Below, one piece after another: positions 36,336 to 47,639 of a stretch of DNA of 64,000 nucleotides. A model generated the notes under the pieces. The model worked only from the letters and a program-made list of their open reading frames with translations. It did no database searches and was not told the DNA's origin. Source of the DNA: Polyporus tsugae (taxonomy: Eukaryota; Basidiomycota; Agaricomycetes; Polyporales; Polyporaceae). How positions within the stretch are numbered: the first letter of the stretch is position 1; each line of letters opens with the position of its first letter. The stretch covers positions 250,501-314,500 of the forward strand of contig JAHRBS010000006.1 of NCBI GenBank assembly GCA_024305745.1, in the 5' to 3' direction. The position numbers and the translations under genes were made by a program.

Positions 36336-37171
36336 TCTAAGACCGTGCTGCGCTTTCTCCAGTCGCTGCCTGTTCGCCCGCCCCGCCTACTCCGAGCTTT
36401 CAGTGATCTCGTTGGTATTTCTATTCTTGCCTGTGCGAGGAGCAGTCGTGACATTCCACCTCATCTTCGATGCCATTCATCGACCAAACTTGTATACAAG
36501 GTGACCGAGCAGAGTTATCAAAAGGGAGAAACGAAGAGCGCGGGCAAGAAGGCACAAGTTCAAGTTCAAGTTCGAGGACGACTCAACCTGAAACGTCATC
36601 AAAACGCGCGTCTATATTGCCAAAAGCAGGCAGCTAGGCACGGGACGAGGATAGCCGCTGCTACGGACCCGGTCCTACCGTTCCATCCGTTATCAGTCAT
36701 ACGTCTCAACCGTGACCGTGCACTCACTTCCAACCGTATCGGTAGATCATAGCCACGGGCGAGGACCGGGAGATAAAGGAGTAGATTGCTCAGCGTTTGG
36801 GGAAACAGAGCGGACACCGCGCTCGGGTATCATAAGGGTGAGCGGGTTCAAGTTGCGGTGAACATACAGGGTAATGGGCGGGATGGCGTATTTGACAGGT
36901 TCGAAAACGACAACCAGAACAAACTCAGAAGAAAATATGCAAAAAACGACACAGATCAGCTCACCGCCCAGTACGAACTCAAAGAAACCGTCGCTGGCGC
37001 GCCATTTCCAACCTGGAACGCCGTTTTCGCGCACGATGTGCCTTGCAGCTCGCTCCCATAGAGACCTCGTCGCTCCGCTTGCCTCAAAAGAGACGCCCAT
37101 CGGCACTTTCGTCGCGCGTCTTCAAGATCTGAGCGATAACGAGCGAAGACAGTGCGGTTTCTGTGCGACAT
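36336..37171. other. Spacer between duplicated units
   Basis: No gene recognised. The 36.53-36.64 kb part, including AAGTTC repeated three times, resembles 41.03-41.15 kb and supports duplication of whole units rather than single genes. Confidence 0.4.
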
Positions 37172-39070
37172 TCAGGCGATGATCGAAGAACAGGATCCGT
37201 GGAAACGCACACACCATCTCTGTCCGAAGTGCGAAGAATAGGGCGGCGGCAGGGTAGACTCCTCCGACATCCTGGGCTGGTCAAGGTCGTCCGCGACTAG
37301 CTCCCTAGCTCTCCCTCCTGCTAACCTCACCCCTCCGTCCGTTTCACGCTGTGGGTCCCTGCGAGGATGTTCGAGCCCGTGGCCAGATGGGACCGCCCGA
37401 CGTTCCTCGCTGGCAGCGTGCGTTTCTGGCTGTTGATTGACATTCCTTCCGCCGCCCGACATTGTAACAGTCCGGTTCCAGCCCCTCATTTGGGTCAGTT
37501 CGCGAAGGAGTTTTTCCGTCGTGGCATCTGCGCTGATGTTCTCTCGATGTGAGTGCGGTAGATGTTCAACATGATCCAGTGCGCTCGAGTCCATGGAGGC
37601 ACGGGTCATCGACCAACCTGTTGGAAGGATATCCGAGTGAGCGCCGAACTTCCACATCCCTGCTGAGTGCACTCACTACTGTCCTGTGTCTTTACATCCT
37701 CATCCATGCCCAGCTCGCATTGATCCCCGTCGCGGTCGACATAGATGGACGCTGTGCCGACGCCTAAACACGACTTTCGTGATCCACCTTGAAAATTTAT
37801 GGAGCAGACATGCACAATTCCGATATAAACCCAGATCAGCCTTCAGAAAACCGCTGAAGCCTCAAATAAGCGACACGAACCTGTGAACGGGTCTGCGCGT
37901 ACCCCCGGCGCCCGGTTTCGGTGCCGCTTGATGTACAAGAACGACGCCAACGCCAGAAAGACTACAACCGTGCCAACCGCGACCGCAACGCCAATGACAG
38001 TGCCCGTGCCGAGAAGAGAATTGCCAGCGGCCCAGCGGTGGGAGGAGCTGAGGTCGGCCTTGATGGGAAAGCATTCGGAGTTCCAAAGAAAAGTGGAGAG
38101 GTTGTCGGATCAGTTGAGGTTGCCATCGACGTCGGGGCGGAAGTGGGACCAACTGAGGTCGTACTGGTAGGGGAGGTCGGAGGGAGTGTGATAGTACTGA
38201 TCGAGGTTGTCATCGAAGGCGGGGCTGGAGGGGGACTAACTGCCAAGGTGGCAGGGGAGATCGGGGTGAGAGTGCGACTAATTACCAAGGTCGCCGTCAC
38301 GGTTGAAGCAGATGAAGTCGGGAGGCGAGTGGCATCAGTTTGCTCAGGTAAAGGCGAACTGAAAGTCGTAGCAGGGGCGACATCGGGCTTTCGCTCAAGT
38401 GAACTGCCAGAAGCGAAAGGCGTAACGGATGACGTCGAAGGGTTAGCCGTTGAGTGGACCTTTGAGACGGTCTTTGGATGGAGGGCTGAAATCGGCCAAA
38501 CGCTGGGGAAGTCGAAGGACATAAGGGAGCATTTCGCGACTGAAGCGGGAGTAAAGAACGTCGGGAATACCGGAAACGCGGCTGGCAGACGCACGGTCTG
38601 GCTGTAACCCATGCTATATAAACGACGTCCAAGCTCCAGAGGTAAGAAGGGGCGGAAGAGTGATCAAATATTCTGATGTTTCCAGGCAGGTTAACGTACG
38701 ACGGACAGGTGTTCCACGTCCACAGATGTGCGAGGTGATACTCGCAGGCGGCGCGATATGGAGCCACAGGCGGGGAAAGTCGTGTTGTAATCGGCTGGAG
38801 CACAGTTGATGGCCATCAAGACTGCGAATCCTGGAGGGTACGCTATGCCATGCCACTGGAAGACTGGATGTCAGTCATCAGATCCGAGTCGCTCTGCCTG
38901 CGTCGGGGTACTCACGCACGAACCGGATCCATGATCCATCGGAGGCCGACTCTGCACATGGAAGCGTCACATACAACACAGTTTACTCGATGGATGCCGG
39001 ACCTGCGACTTCTTGGCAAAAGTTGACCAGAGACACCTGGAATTGCCAGGCCGACCACGCTCACCATCAT
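37172..39070 (-). CDS. PPPY-family membrane protein, copy G
   Basis: The ATG at 39070 opens a hydrophobic leader (MMVSVVGLAIPGVSG). A GTGAGT intron leads to an exon with FAVLMAINCAPADYNTTFPA. A Ser/Thr/Pro stalk covers about 38450-38060 (TSTTSVGPTSAPTSMATSTD). The helix (GTVIGVAVAVGTVVVFLALA, about 37950-38010) precedes IKRHRNR but is in a different frame from the stalk, so an intron or a frameshift lies between them. A tail exon ends MDEDVKTQDS (GTGAGT donor near 37675) and joins, in phase 1, the last exon (from about 37625) with LLRELTQMRG, ETDGGVRLAGG and STLPPPYSSHFG. The frame runs on about 14 residues beyond the point where copy H stops. A W-(T/S)-G-G domain was not seen. Confidence 0.55.
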
Positions 39071-39329
39071 AACAATTGCCACTCGGGTCTTGGACTCGAG
39101 TGGACACACTCTAAAGTGCCGTATTGACAACACAAACACCCTGCGCCAGACAATTCATCAGCTACAATCCTACTTACACCGTACCTCACGAAGTCTCGAT
39201 ACGCACCCATATGAACCATCTTCCCTGCCTCCGCCACCGCCACTTCCTAATTCGCACACTGTCAGGATTCTGGGGGGCGGGCGATCGCGCCCCTTCCCAC
39301 CTTTCTACCTCGAGTCCTGAAACCCTCAC

Positions 39330-39860
39330 CCCTAACACCAACCGGGACCATCACCGAATCCACGCTCAGCACGTTCTTCAGCCTCACGCCATTCTCCTTC
39401 ATGCCTCTCCCGCACTCTGAACGCCGCCATCTTGCTCTTCGTGCTCCACAAGTCCCACAGGCACACCATCCCGTCGTACACCCCTAGACCTCCCCTAGGC
39501 CTGTGACCAGCTGGTGCTCGCTTGCGCTCCCCATCTTCGGGACGACGGTCCGCGGACGTCGCGAGAGCCGTCGCGCCATCTTAGGAGAGCGCGAGGTCGA
39601 GTGACGATTTGGAAGCCACGGTCTGTGGGCGAGCGATGGGTCGGTGTGTGCGCGTACGTCTACATGAGTCGAGAAGACGCACTATGGTCCCGGTGCAGAG
39701 GCCGTTCCCGTCGTCCCACGTGCACACGCTCTAGTCGAACGAGCTGTGGTACAGTCCGGGATTCCACACAGCCCAACCCCTGGAATGTATCCTTCCGGTC
39801 CTCGATGGAGCGGAATGCCAAGACTGCGCCCTTATCAGTTCGAGGACGCCACAGGCAAGC
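39330..39860 (-). pseudogene. YTM1/WDR12-like WD40 fragment 2
   Basis: Contains GVYDGMVCLWDLWSTKSK then MAAFR, an almost intact WD40 blade end, and KNVLSVD downstream, matching the YTM1 C-terminal consensus. Upstream, ASKSSLDLALS runs into an in-frame TAA followed by DGATALATSADR, so one stop interrupts the blade. It lies just upstream of copy G on the same strand, like fragment 1 upstream of F. Confidence 0.55.
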
Positions 39861-40214
39861 CACACCATTTGATGTTGTACACCAGTGTACACCCCAAGAT
39901 TGAGCTCACGCTGTGCGCCGCTGTCACCGACGTCCCAAGAGATAGCATTCTCGAATTGGCTCTGTTGACGGTAGCAACGGACTGTACCTTGGAAGATGGG
40001 GCATTAGCAAACGGTGTGTCAAGAAGGTTCGATACCGCAGAGATGGAGCGATCGACGAGAATGCGAAATCTAGGGCTGATTCGAGGACGTGGGATGTCGG
40101 TTGCTACGAGCAGAGCGAGCGTTCACGCGGCCTAACGGGAAGATGGGCAACGTCGGCGGCTACTGCAGTAAACATCAACATCAACACTGGGAATGACACG
40201 AGTGGATACATAGG

Positions 40215-40900
40215 TCAGGAAACCGCAAGACGCACGTTAGACCTACCTTGACTCTTCCCTCGGTCAAGCACCGTCGGAAGCAGGCTGCCGCTTCCCGTCC
40301 CCAACCTTCCAAACCTAAACTGAGCCCTCCCTCCCAATGTCAACGTGCCCCCTTGACCACCCACGCTCAGCACCTTCTTCGATCCCCGGTCCTCCGCCTT
40401 CGCCCTCCCCGCCGTACACGCAGCCACCGCGCTATTCGTGCTCCTCATCTCCCAAAGCCGTACCACCCGTCGTACGCCCCGGTCACAAGTTGTTGCTCGG
40501 GAGCACCTTGCTGGTGGGATATGATCGACCACGGGGTGGGTCGGATGGCGAGCGCGTCGGAGGGTGAGGTCGTAGCGGGGCACGAAGGTAATGACAGGCG
40601 GTGCGGTCCGCTGACACCGCGAGCACCGTTGCACTGCCTCGGAAGAGGGTGGGGTCGAGGAATGGCTTTGACGGTGTGGTCTACAAGCATGCAGTGAGCG
40701 TGTGCGCATATATCGAACGCATGAGCAAAATTGAAGCCAGAAGACGTACGATGCCTTCCGTGCATAAGCCAGTCCCTACGCCTCATATGCGCGTGGTTGA
40801 GTTGACCCCGCACCTATGTACGCTTGCCCCTTCTTGTCGCGTCCAAAGCCGACATGGGAGACGTGCACGGTGTGGCTCTCCGTCGTCGACCAAAAGAATT
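40215..40900 (-). pseudogene. YTM1/WDR12-like WD40 fragment 3
   Basis: Frame pieces in order are HTVHVSHVGFGRDKKGQAYI, SKPFLDPTLFRGSATVLAV, SADRTACHYLRAP, EQQLVTGAYDG, a shift, then VVRLWEMRSTNSAVAAC and SKKVLSV. In order these cover about three C-terminal blades of YTM1. At least two frame changes break the reading, the clearest inside the motif G-A-Y-D-G / V-V-R-L-W. It is the longest readable fragment of the four and sits between fragment 2 and copy H. Confidence 0.6.
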
Positions 40901-41438
40901 GCCAGTAGGCGACGGGTAGCTGCTAGCAGAGAGAGAATCGGAAGAACAAGGATGGAAAAGGAGACTTAATAGATAACACGATCAAGCTAACAAGATCATC
41001 GAGCGGTGGTAACAAAGAGCCTCGAAGAAAATGAAGAGAGTGCTGCAGGCAAGAAGGCACGAATCTCAATTCCAGAACTCCGAGGGGTCCGAAGTCCGGA
41101 ACGCCCCGGAACCTCATCTTAACGGGCGTCTGGATTCCCAAAAGCAGACAGCAGAGCCCGCTTACCATTGCCAACCTCTCCACCTCTCTCTCACTTCCGA
41201 AGCTAGGGTCTTCCCCGGAACCTCCTTCCAACCTAAAACACAGGCTACCCACTCTTTATTTACTGCAGCTCAAGTCATCAGATAGGTCCAAAACTACCCA
41301 AGGCAGGCATTCGTTCAACCTCCGAGTCCCAGCTTGTCTGCAACTTGATCGCCGCATGGAAACACCATTGAAGGCGAAGTTTCTGTGCGATATTCGAGCA
41401 ACGGTAGAAGAACAAGCCTGTACATTGAAATGTGTGCA
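40901..41438. other. Spacer upstream of fragment 3 and downstream of copy H
   Basis: No gene seen. The 41.03-41.15 kb part is similar to 36.53-36.64 kb (shared GGCAAGAAGGCAC and a GCGTCT...CCAAAAGCAG segment), marking the repeated unit. Confidence 0.45.
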
Positions 41439-43939
41439 CTACGTGTCTCCGAAGTGCGAAGAATAGGGAGGCGGCAGGGTGGACCCCTCCGACATGCTGT
41501 CCTGGTCGAGGTCGTCCAGGACTGCCTCCCCGGGCCTCCCTCCCCCTAATCTCACCCCTCCGTCTGTTTCATGTCGTTGCTCCCTGCGGCGTTCGAGCCC
41601 ATGGCCGGAGATGGGTTCCTCAATCGCGGCAGCATCCGTCTCTGTCCGTTCATTGTCATTCCTTCCGCCGTTCCTGCCCCTCAGTCGAGCCAGCTCCCGG
41701 AGGAGTTTCTGGGAGATGACGGGCCCGTTATTGCTCTCCCGTTGAGCCGGATTAGATACATCTGCAACGCGCTCCAGTGCGCTCGACCCGGACTGCGTGG
41801 AGGCCTGGACCACCAAGGAACCTGTCGGAAGAATATTAGCCGAGTGCCAAACTTAAAATCTCCCTGCTGACTGCACTCACTGTTTGCCCGTGTTTCTACA
41901 TCCTCGTCCATCCCCGTTACGCTGTTGGAATGAGAGTCGCCGGTGTGTGGCGCTGACGTCGGCATTGGTGGGAAACCGCGCGAAGTACCCACCACGGAGC
42001 CCGTGCTAGGCCACGGCATCGTTAGGGATTGGGAAGAGATGCCTGCTAGTGCAGTTGTAGTGGAGTCGGATGGTGGCTTCTCGGTCTCTCCCTCGCTGTT
42101 CATAGACGTGAAGGCCATTTGGACAGCGCGGCGCCTGCGGGCCCGAATGCGGAGGAGAAAAATGACAAGACCAAGGACAATCAAGGGAGCGAGCACGCCG
42201 CCGATGATCCCACCTATCGCTGGATTGCTTTTCGTACCAAGACATGTGTCAGCGTACAGTATGATGGGGGAACGGACGAACATACCCGTTGAACGCGGAA
42301 GACACGGCGGTTGTGGGTGCAGGCGCCATGAGTGGGGTTGCGAACGTGGTTGCGAACGTGGTTGTGAATACGCCGGTGCTGGTGGAGGCTGAAATTTGTG
42401 TAGACATGGGTTTGCCATCGCTTGAGATTGTTGCGACAGCAATAGTTGAGACTTGAATGCCCGTGAAGGTGGAGGTCACAGTAGTAGCAGAAGATTGCAA
42501 AGCACGCCTGTCGAGAGCAGCTCTGCATGTCCAGGGTCAGCGTTGGACCTCCACTGCCAGTGGTACAACTAACGTGATTCGTGAAACCCACCTGGTGCTT
42601 GAAATGGTAACAGACATGCTCGCATCACTTGAAGAGGCCATGCCACCGGTTTGACCGACAGCACGTTTGTTAATAGCACCATCTTTGCCAGTGCTGCTTT
42701 GCGCGTAACTCGTCCCGTGACTCCCCGCGCCGTCGCTCTTCATTGGGTCGACCCATAATTCCAGCGACAGCGGGCTGTTGGAATTATTGTTAGCTCCATT
42801 GCCAGATCCGCTTCTGGTGCTGTTTCCGGGCGTGATGGACGGCGCAGTGGGCGGCGCCTCATCAGCTGAAGATGATGTCGCTATACCTGACATCGTCGAA
42901 GCGGAAGCGGACAAGGAAAATGGAGGCGGTGCGCTGGGTTCGTTGACAGATCCCATCGATGGAAAAGACTTGGTGCTGCTCATAGTTGGGGAAACACGTG
43001 TAGTATCTGGCTTGAAACCACTAGGGGTGAAGCCGCCACCGCTCGTAATAGACCCAGATGTGATAGGACTGTTGATCAACGGCCGGCTGGCGTAAGCCCT
43101 TTATGACGACATGAACACAGAAATGGAAACTGACATGCCAGCCGTAGGGATCAACCAGCCACCAGTCGTCGTGGACGCATTGCAGCTGGTCGTAGAAGGA
43201 CTGTTGAAAGATGTGCCAGTGGTGGCCTTGGAAGCACCGGATGTCGATGACGCCTTCATCGATGCTGGTGGCATGATTGAGTTATCCCATCATGAAGATA
43301 TGGAATATGATAAGACGCACTGCTGGTGGGGTCCTCAGAGATGATCACGGAGGGAACGAGTACATTGTCGCTCGTTGTGCGTGCCGTCGTGGACACCTTA
43401 GCCTCCTTCAAAATCGTCGAAGTTTCAGGAGTTTGAGAGGTTGACGGAGGCTCAGTCGTGGAATCCTCTGTACCAATAGTGACAGAAATCGAAACCGGGG
43501 TCATCGGGTCCTCGGAGGCTATCACAGTGGGGATAGCAACTATCATTGGGGCCGAAATAAAGGAGTCCGTAGACGAGACCAGAGTGATGGTCGTCGATGC
43601 AGAGACAGGGGTCGAAGTATCGCTCTTGCTCACTGCAGAAGCTGACGGGCTCACAGAGAAGGGCGTAGATGGAGCCTGAGTTGACTGGAGTCTCTGAACC
43701 ATAGAGGATGTCTCTGAGAGGCTGGAGATAGCCACTGAAGTAGTGCAAGATAAGGCCGACGCAGCGATCTTCGTCAGGTTGCTAGTGGAAGATGGAGATG
43801 GAGAGGAAGCGACACTTATGGACGAGGCTGAATTCGAAGTCGTAACAGAGAGAGTTACAGGGTTAGCCCGCGCTGTGGACAGGAGGAGAGTTGAGAATAC
43901 GCATGGAATAGTCGACTCTGCTGAGGATTTACGTACCAT
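41439..43939 (-). CDS. PPPY-family membrane protein, copy H, long mucin-like stalk
   Basis: The last exon is 41821-41439, with LLRELARLRG, ETDGGVRLGGG and STLPPPYSSHFGDT. The exon before it is 42227-41881 and holds the helix IGGIIGGVLAPLIVLGLVIF, then RIRARRRR and a tail ending MDEDVETRAN; the phase-1 GTGAGT intron matches copy G. A GTATGT intron upstream joins TTAVSSAFNG to NPAIGG. The rest, 42.25-43.94 kb, is Ser/Thr-rich and split by short introns (one plausible: GTGCGT near 43330 to CACCAG near 43270). The start is uncertain: reading from the ATG at 43939 gives a leader (STIPCVFSTLLLSTARA), but the same bases could be an intron after an upstream ATG. The stalk is roughly 500 residues, the longest of the family. 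No W-(T/S)-G-G domain seen. Confidence 0.65.
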
Positions 43940-45283
43940 TACAGAGAAAGTGGACACCCTCGCGCTTCAAGGCGAGGGACCTCAAGAAGGGAGCCATACC
44001 GAAAGGAAGAAAATGAAGGGAGGACGAACCACTACTCACCCTACTTATGTGCGGGAAGAAAAGTGCATGACGGGCAACGCGCGGGCTGTAAGTTGATCGT
44101 GACAGATACCGGGGTCAGTTTCCAGCGACGACGAACAATTGACGGAGAGAATTCAGGATTGATGGTCTATAGCCTGTCACTAATTCGACTCTTGGACGTG
44201 TTACATCTTGATGTCGAGCTCGCCTCGAATCTCGAGGACACCCACATAAGACTCAATCGCATTGTCTTTGGGAAAGATATAGGTGCCGGGTGGGAGGGGT
44301 GAAGAGCTACGGTTTGACTATAAATGTACCACCGAGTTCTTCGGTGGATGGAGCTAATCGACGAAGTCATTGTGGTTTCACTACCGTCAGAAAGCAGGCG
44401 CCCCCGCAGCGACACCTACTTCAGTGGAAGCTGTGGCGGTCCCAGGCTGAACGGAGGGAGTCGTGACAACACGGGTGCAACCGACGTCTCCTTGCCCGCA
44501 CACGACCAGACGGGCCGGCCGCGACGATAAAGATGTCAACCCTGGACGCGAGGTAGCAGATAGAAAGTCGGGGGACATGACGGCGTGGTTTCAAACCTAT
44601 AACAGGGATGAGCAACGTCGGAATGCTGGGAGCCTCGAGCGCACAGGCCCACGCACCACTTGAAGCATCTCGTCTAATATAAGCGACTTGGCTGAAAGAT
44701 GCATCAGATTTCATGCATCGAGACACGTTTCCATAGCAAGGCGAGGACATACCTCAACCACACGTGCATCAGGCCGCGCTCTCAAGAGCCAGCTCTTGCG
44801 GGAGACGTACCGGCGCGGTTGCTCGACTTACAGTTTATACCAATGCGCAGAAACCATGAAGACAATCAACGAGATCATGAACCCCGGATGTTACGCCATG
44901 TTGTGTCCCTAGAAATTAGGGTTGAGAAGACACGCATCAGATTCTTCCGCGTTGTAGTTGGATAATCACAAACGAACCAGATGAATGAACTTCAGGTGTA
45001 CATCGATCACGGAAGACGCGATTCTTTGGTGGACTTTGAACAAACTGATAATCCTGGCAACTTCATGTTCAACGAGGAACCCGTTTGAGGGCATGCAGAT
45101 GTGGGCCGGTGTTACTGGAGCTATTATGTGGGTTTTTATCTCGGCCATACAGTGGACACTCCGAAGTGCCTACGTTCCAGACGCAGCATCCTGCACCAGA
45201 CAGAGCATCAGCGCCCGTATTCAACCGCACTGTCGCCATATCTCAAGAAGTCGCGAACCGTACCTTACACCTGTTTCGAACCA
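43940..45283. other. 1.3-kb stretch with unassigned coding-like pieces
   Basis: On the minus strand near 44.86 kb, an ATG opens a short hydrophobic piece (MISLIVFMVSAHWYKL) followed by a GTAAGT donor. Near 44.43-44.52 kb there is a Ser/Thr/Pro-rich frame (VVTTPSVQPGTATASTEVG), and near 44.2-44.3 kb LPPGTYIFPKDNAIESYVG. These could be exons of another minus-strand gene upstream of copy H, or its extra 5' exons. No family recognised. Confidence 0.3.
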
Positions 45284-46171
45284 TCACCGGGCGCCGGTGA
45301 AGCACCGCCAGAAATCGCTCACCCCTTCCAAGTCAACCCCACCCTCGTCCCGGACGCCAACCATCCCCGTCACCCAATCCACATTCAGCACGTTCTTCGG
45401 CGCCCCATCCTTCCCCTTCCAGTTCCCATGCTCTAATGGCCGCCACCGCGCTCTTCGTGCTCTTAACACCCCACAGCCGTACCCTCCCCCTCCACCGGTT
45501 ACGAGCAAGTGATCGTTGGAGTCGTCTGGTAGGCGAGAGACGCAACGGACGGCCACGTAGCAACGTGCGGAGGTCATAGCGGCACACAGTGCAGTCTGGC
45601 GACGACGCGGCGAGGGCCGTCGTACTATCTTAAGAGAAGACGGTAGGGCCCACGAAGTCTGCGGAAGTGCAGTGAGCATAGTACACGCATACATCGAACA
45701 TACGAGCCGATTTGAGAACTTACGGGCGTCCCAGTGCAGACGCGATCCACGACATCCCACGTGCACACGGGGGAGTCGATCCCGCGACTGCATGCGCTCG
45801 CACTTTTCTCTCGGCGCCCGAGGACGACACGGGACACGCATGCGGTGTGGAGGAAGGGGCACTGGGCTGTAGCCGCGCACCGTCGCCGTTCTCTGTGACT
45901 GTACGGCGCTTTTGCCTGCCGCTGCCGACAATCCGTGGGTACTTCGTATTGAAGTATCACAGAGGCCGATCAGACTGTCCCATGCCGAGGCGGGTATATG
46001 CGACCCAGGGGAGTTCGCGGGGATCGAGGAGAGAGGGGCAGGTTGGAGGTGCAGAGACGTGCGGTCTATGGTCTTGAACGTGCGGATCAGGCCTGCGGTG
46101 AGGTCGTGTGATGCACATGCAATGAGGTACGAGTCGGGAGAGTCGCAGGGCACGACAACTGCTGAAGACAC
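45284..46171 (-). pseudogene. YTM1/WDR12-like WD40 fragment 4
   Basis: A frame open over 295 codons, but the WD40 pieces shift between frames: VCTWDVVDRVCTGT (degraded blade end), YVAVRCVSRLPDDSNDHLLV and TGG, then in another frame GRVRLWGVKSTKSAVAAIRA, then VLNVDWVTGMVGV, matching the YTM1 C-terminal strand (K-V-L-S-V-D-W-x-x-G-I-V-G-V). The catch-all reading frame is therefore not a true protein. Same orientation and order as the other fragments. Confidence 0.6.
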
Positions 46172-47639
46172 CGGTGTCGCATGTGCTCCGACTGGATGTA
46201 GGTTATGAACGCATACACAGACCCGATCAGGCGTATGTGATTACAAGACACGCTCGGGGAGAAGGAGTGATCGGAGTTCGTGCGGCATTGGTCTCACGCG
46301 TTGCGAACTGGCAGTGGCGACAACGAAAAAAAACATAAACAGACATGAGACGGGAAGACGATGACATACCCAGCTCGCTCAATTGATATCGTGAATGACC
46401 GACTCAAAGTACTCTATCTCCAGACTCCTTTCCTACACATGGCAAAACGTTACTGACAGAGTGAACTATGACTGGGACACCGGACGTACCCCTTCTCAGC
46501 ATTACATTCTGTCGACGTCCCACGGAGAAGTTGCCCTGGACAAGAAACTCGAATGGAGGTGGTTTCGGTAATAATACCGATAAGTCGATGCTGACGCCGT
46601 GCTGCACAGAGGGATCTGTAGAGAGCCTATGGAAGCAAGCGAAGCCATGAGGGACCAACAGAGCAGGACCAGACGAGAGAACAGACGAGGGGGGAAGGCG
46701 GGGACGACCAGTCCGACCCAGCCAAAGAAATGTTATGTCACGTCACACGTACATACTGCCACAGATGAGGTCACAACAGTCTCGCCCGCGCAGCCGCGGC
46801 TTCACGTTGAACATCATATGCCCTGCATCTCGCGACATTCCCCGCTTTCTCTTGCTTCCTCCTACATCGATGCCTCTCAGCACACACTAAAGAACATGTC
46901 GCTACAGTAATACGTCGACCCGGCCGTCGGTGACCAGGATGAGGCCTCATCGACTGGTCCTCATCGATGAGGACCAGTCGATACCTAACCCCAACCTCAG
47001 GCTCGTCCCCAGGCCCGCGTTCGCCCCCGTTGTCAATCGACCATTAGGGCACACCCTATGCGACTGTACGCTTTATGTGAGTCCCTTGTATGCTTCCTGT
47101 CCATACATATTGCACGAGCTCCTCGCGACTGACATGTCGCACGACAGAGCAGTTCCGTCAACCTCAGCGAGAAAGCGAATATTTCTAGCTATCACAAGCG
47201 CATCGCTAGTCCTCCACGAGACAAGCAGCCCCGAAGGACCGCAAGTCCGACTAGGTCGGCGGCGACCAAACACGCCCAAGCGAGCCGTCCCTTACATACC
47301 GCCTCAGCGGTGACTACCACAAGCCCATATCAGTGCGCCCTCAGCTTGCTCCGCTCCTCTCTTGTGCATGTAGGACTCACGCACACCCTCTCACAGATCC
47401 AGCGAGGCGTGATGATCTAGTTGCGAAGTTCAGCTTCGCCCCGCGGGGGCGACCCCTCCTCCCTCCGCCTCTTCGACAAGCCCAGGGATGGGCTAGAGAC
47501 GGTGATATGGGAGATTGGACCGGCGAGCGCGCTGTGGAATGAGGGAGAGACGGGGGTCGGGTTCGTGACAATGAAGGGGATGTTACAATGACGAGGACGC
47601 ATGCCGTGTGGGTGAGACAGTGAAGAGCAAGCCCTGATC
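46172..47639. other. Gene-poor stretch with a perfect 34-bp palindrome
   Basis: No recognised gene. A minus-strand frame at 46404-46658 and plus-strand frames at 46930-47313 show no domain. The palindrome at 46949-46982 is the only structured element found. Confidence 0.45.
46949..46982. repeat. Perfect 34-bp palindrome, no spacer
   Basis: The 17-base half ATCGACTGGTCCTCATC is followed immediately by its exact reverse complement, centred on ATCGAT at 46965/46966. A related half-copy (GACCAGGATGAGG) begins 16 bases upstream. The size suits a dimeric protein site, a recombination site or the product of a palindromic duplication. Confidence 0.85.

Noticed and set aside
41943..42392. 149-codon plus-strand frame overlapping copy H
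   Set aside because: Antisense to the helix and tail exons of copy H, which have convincing splice sites and family motifs.
45284..46171. 295-codon minus-strand frame as one intact gene
   Set aside because: WD40 motifs in this segment jump between frames, so the long frame is a chance run over a broken YTM1-like fragment.
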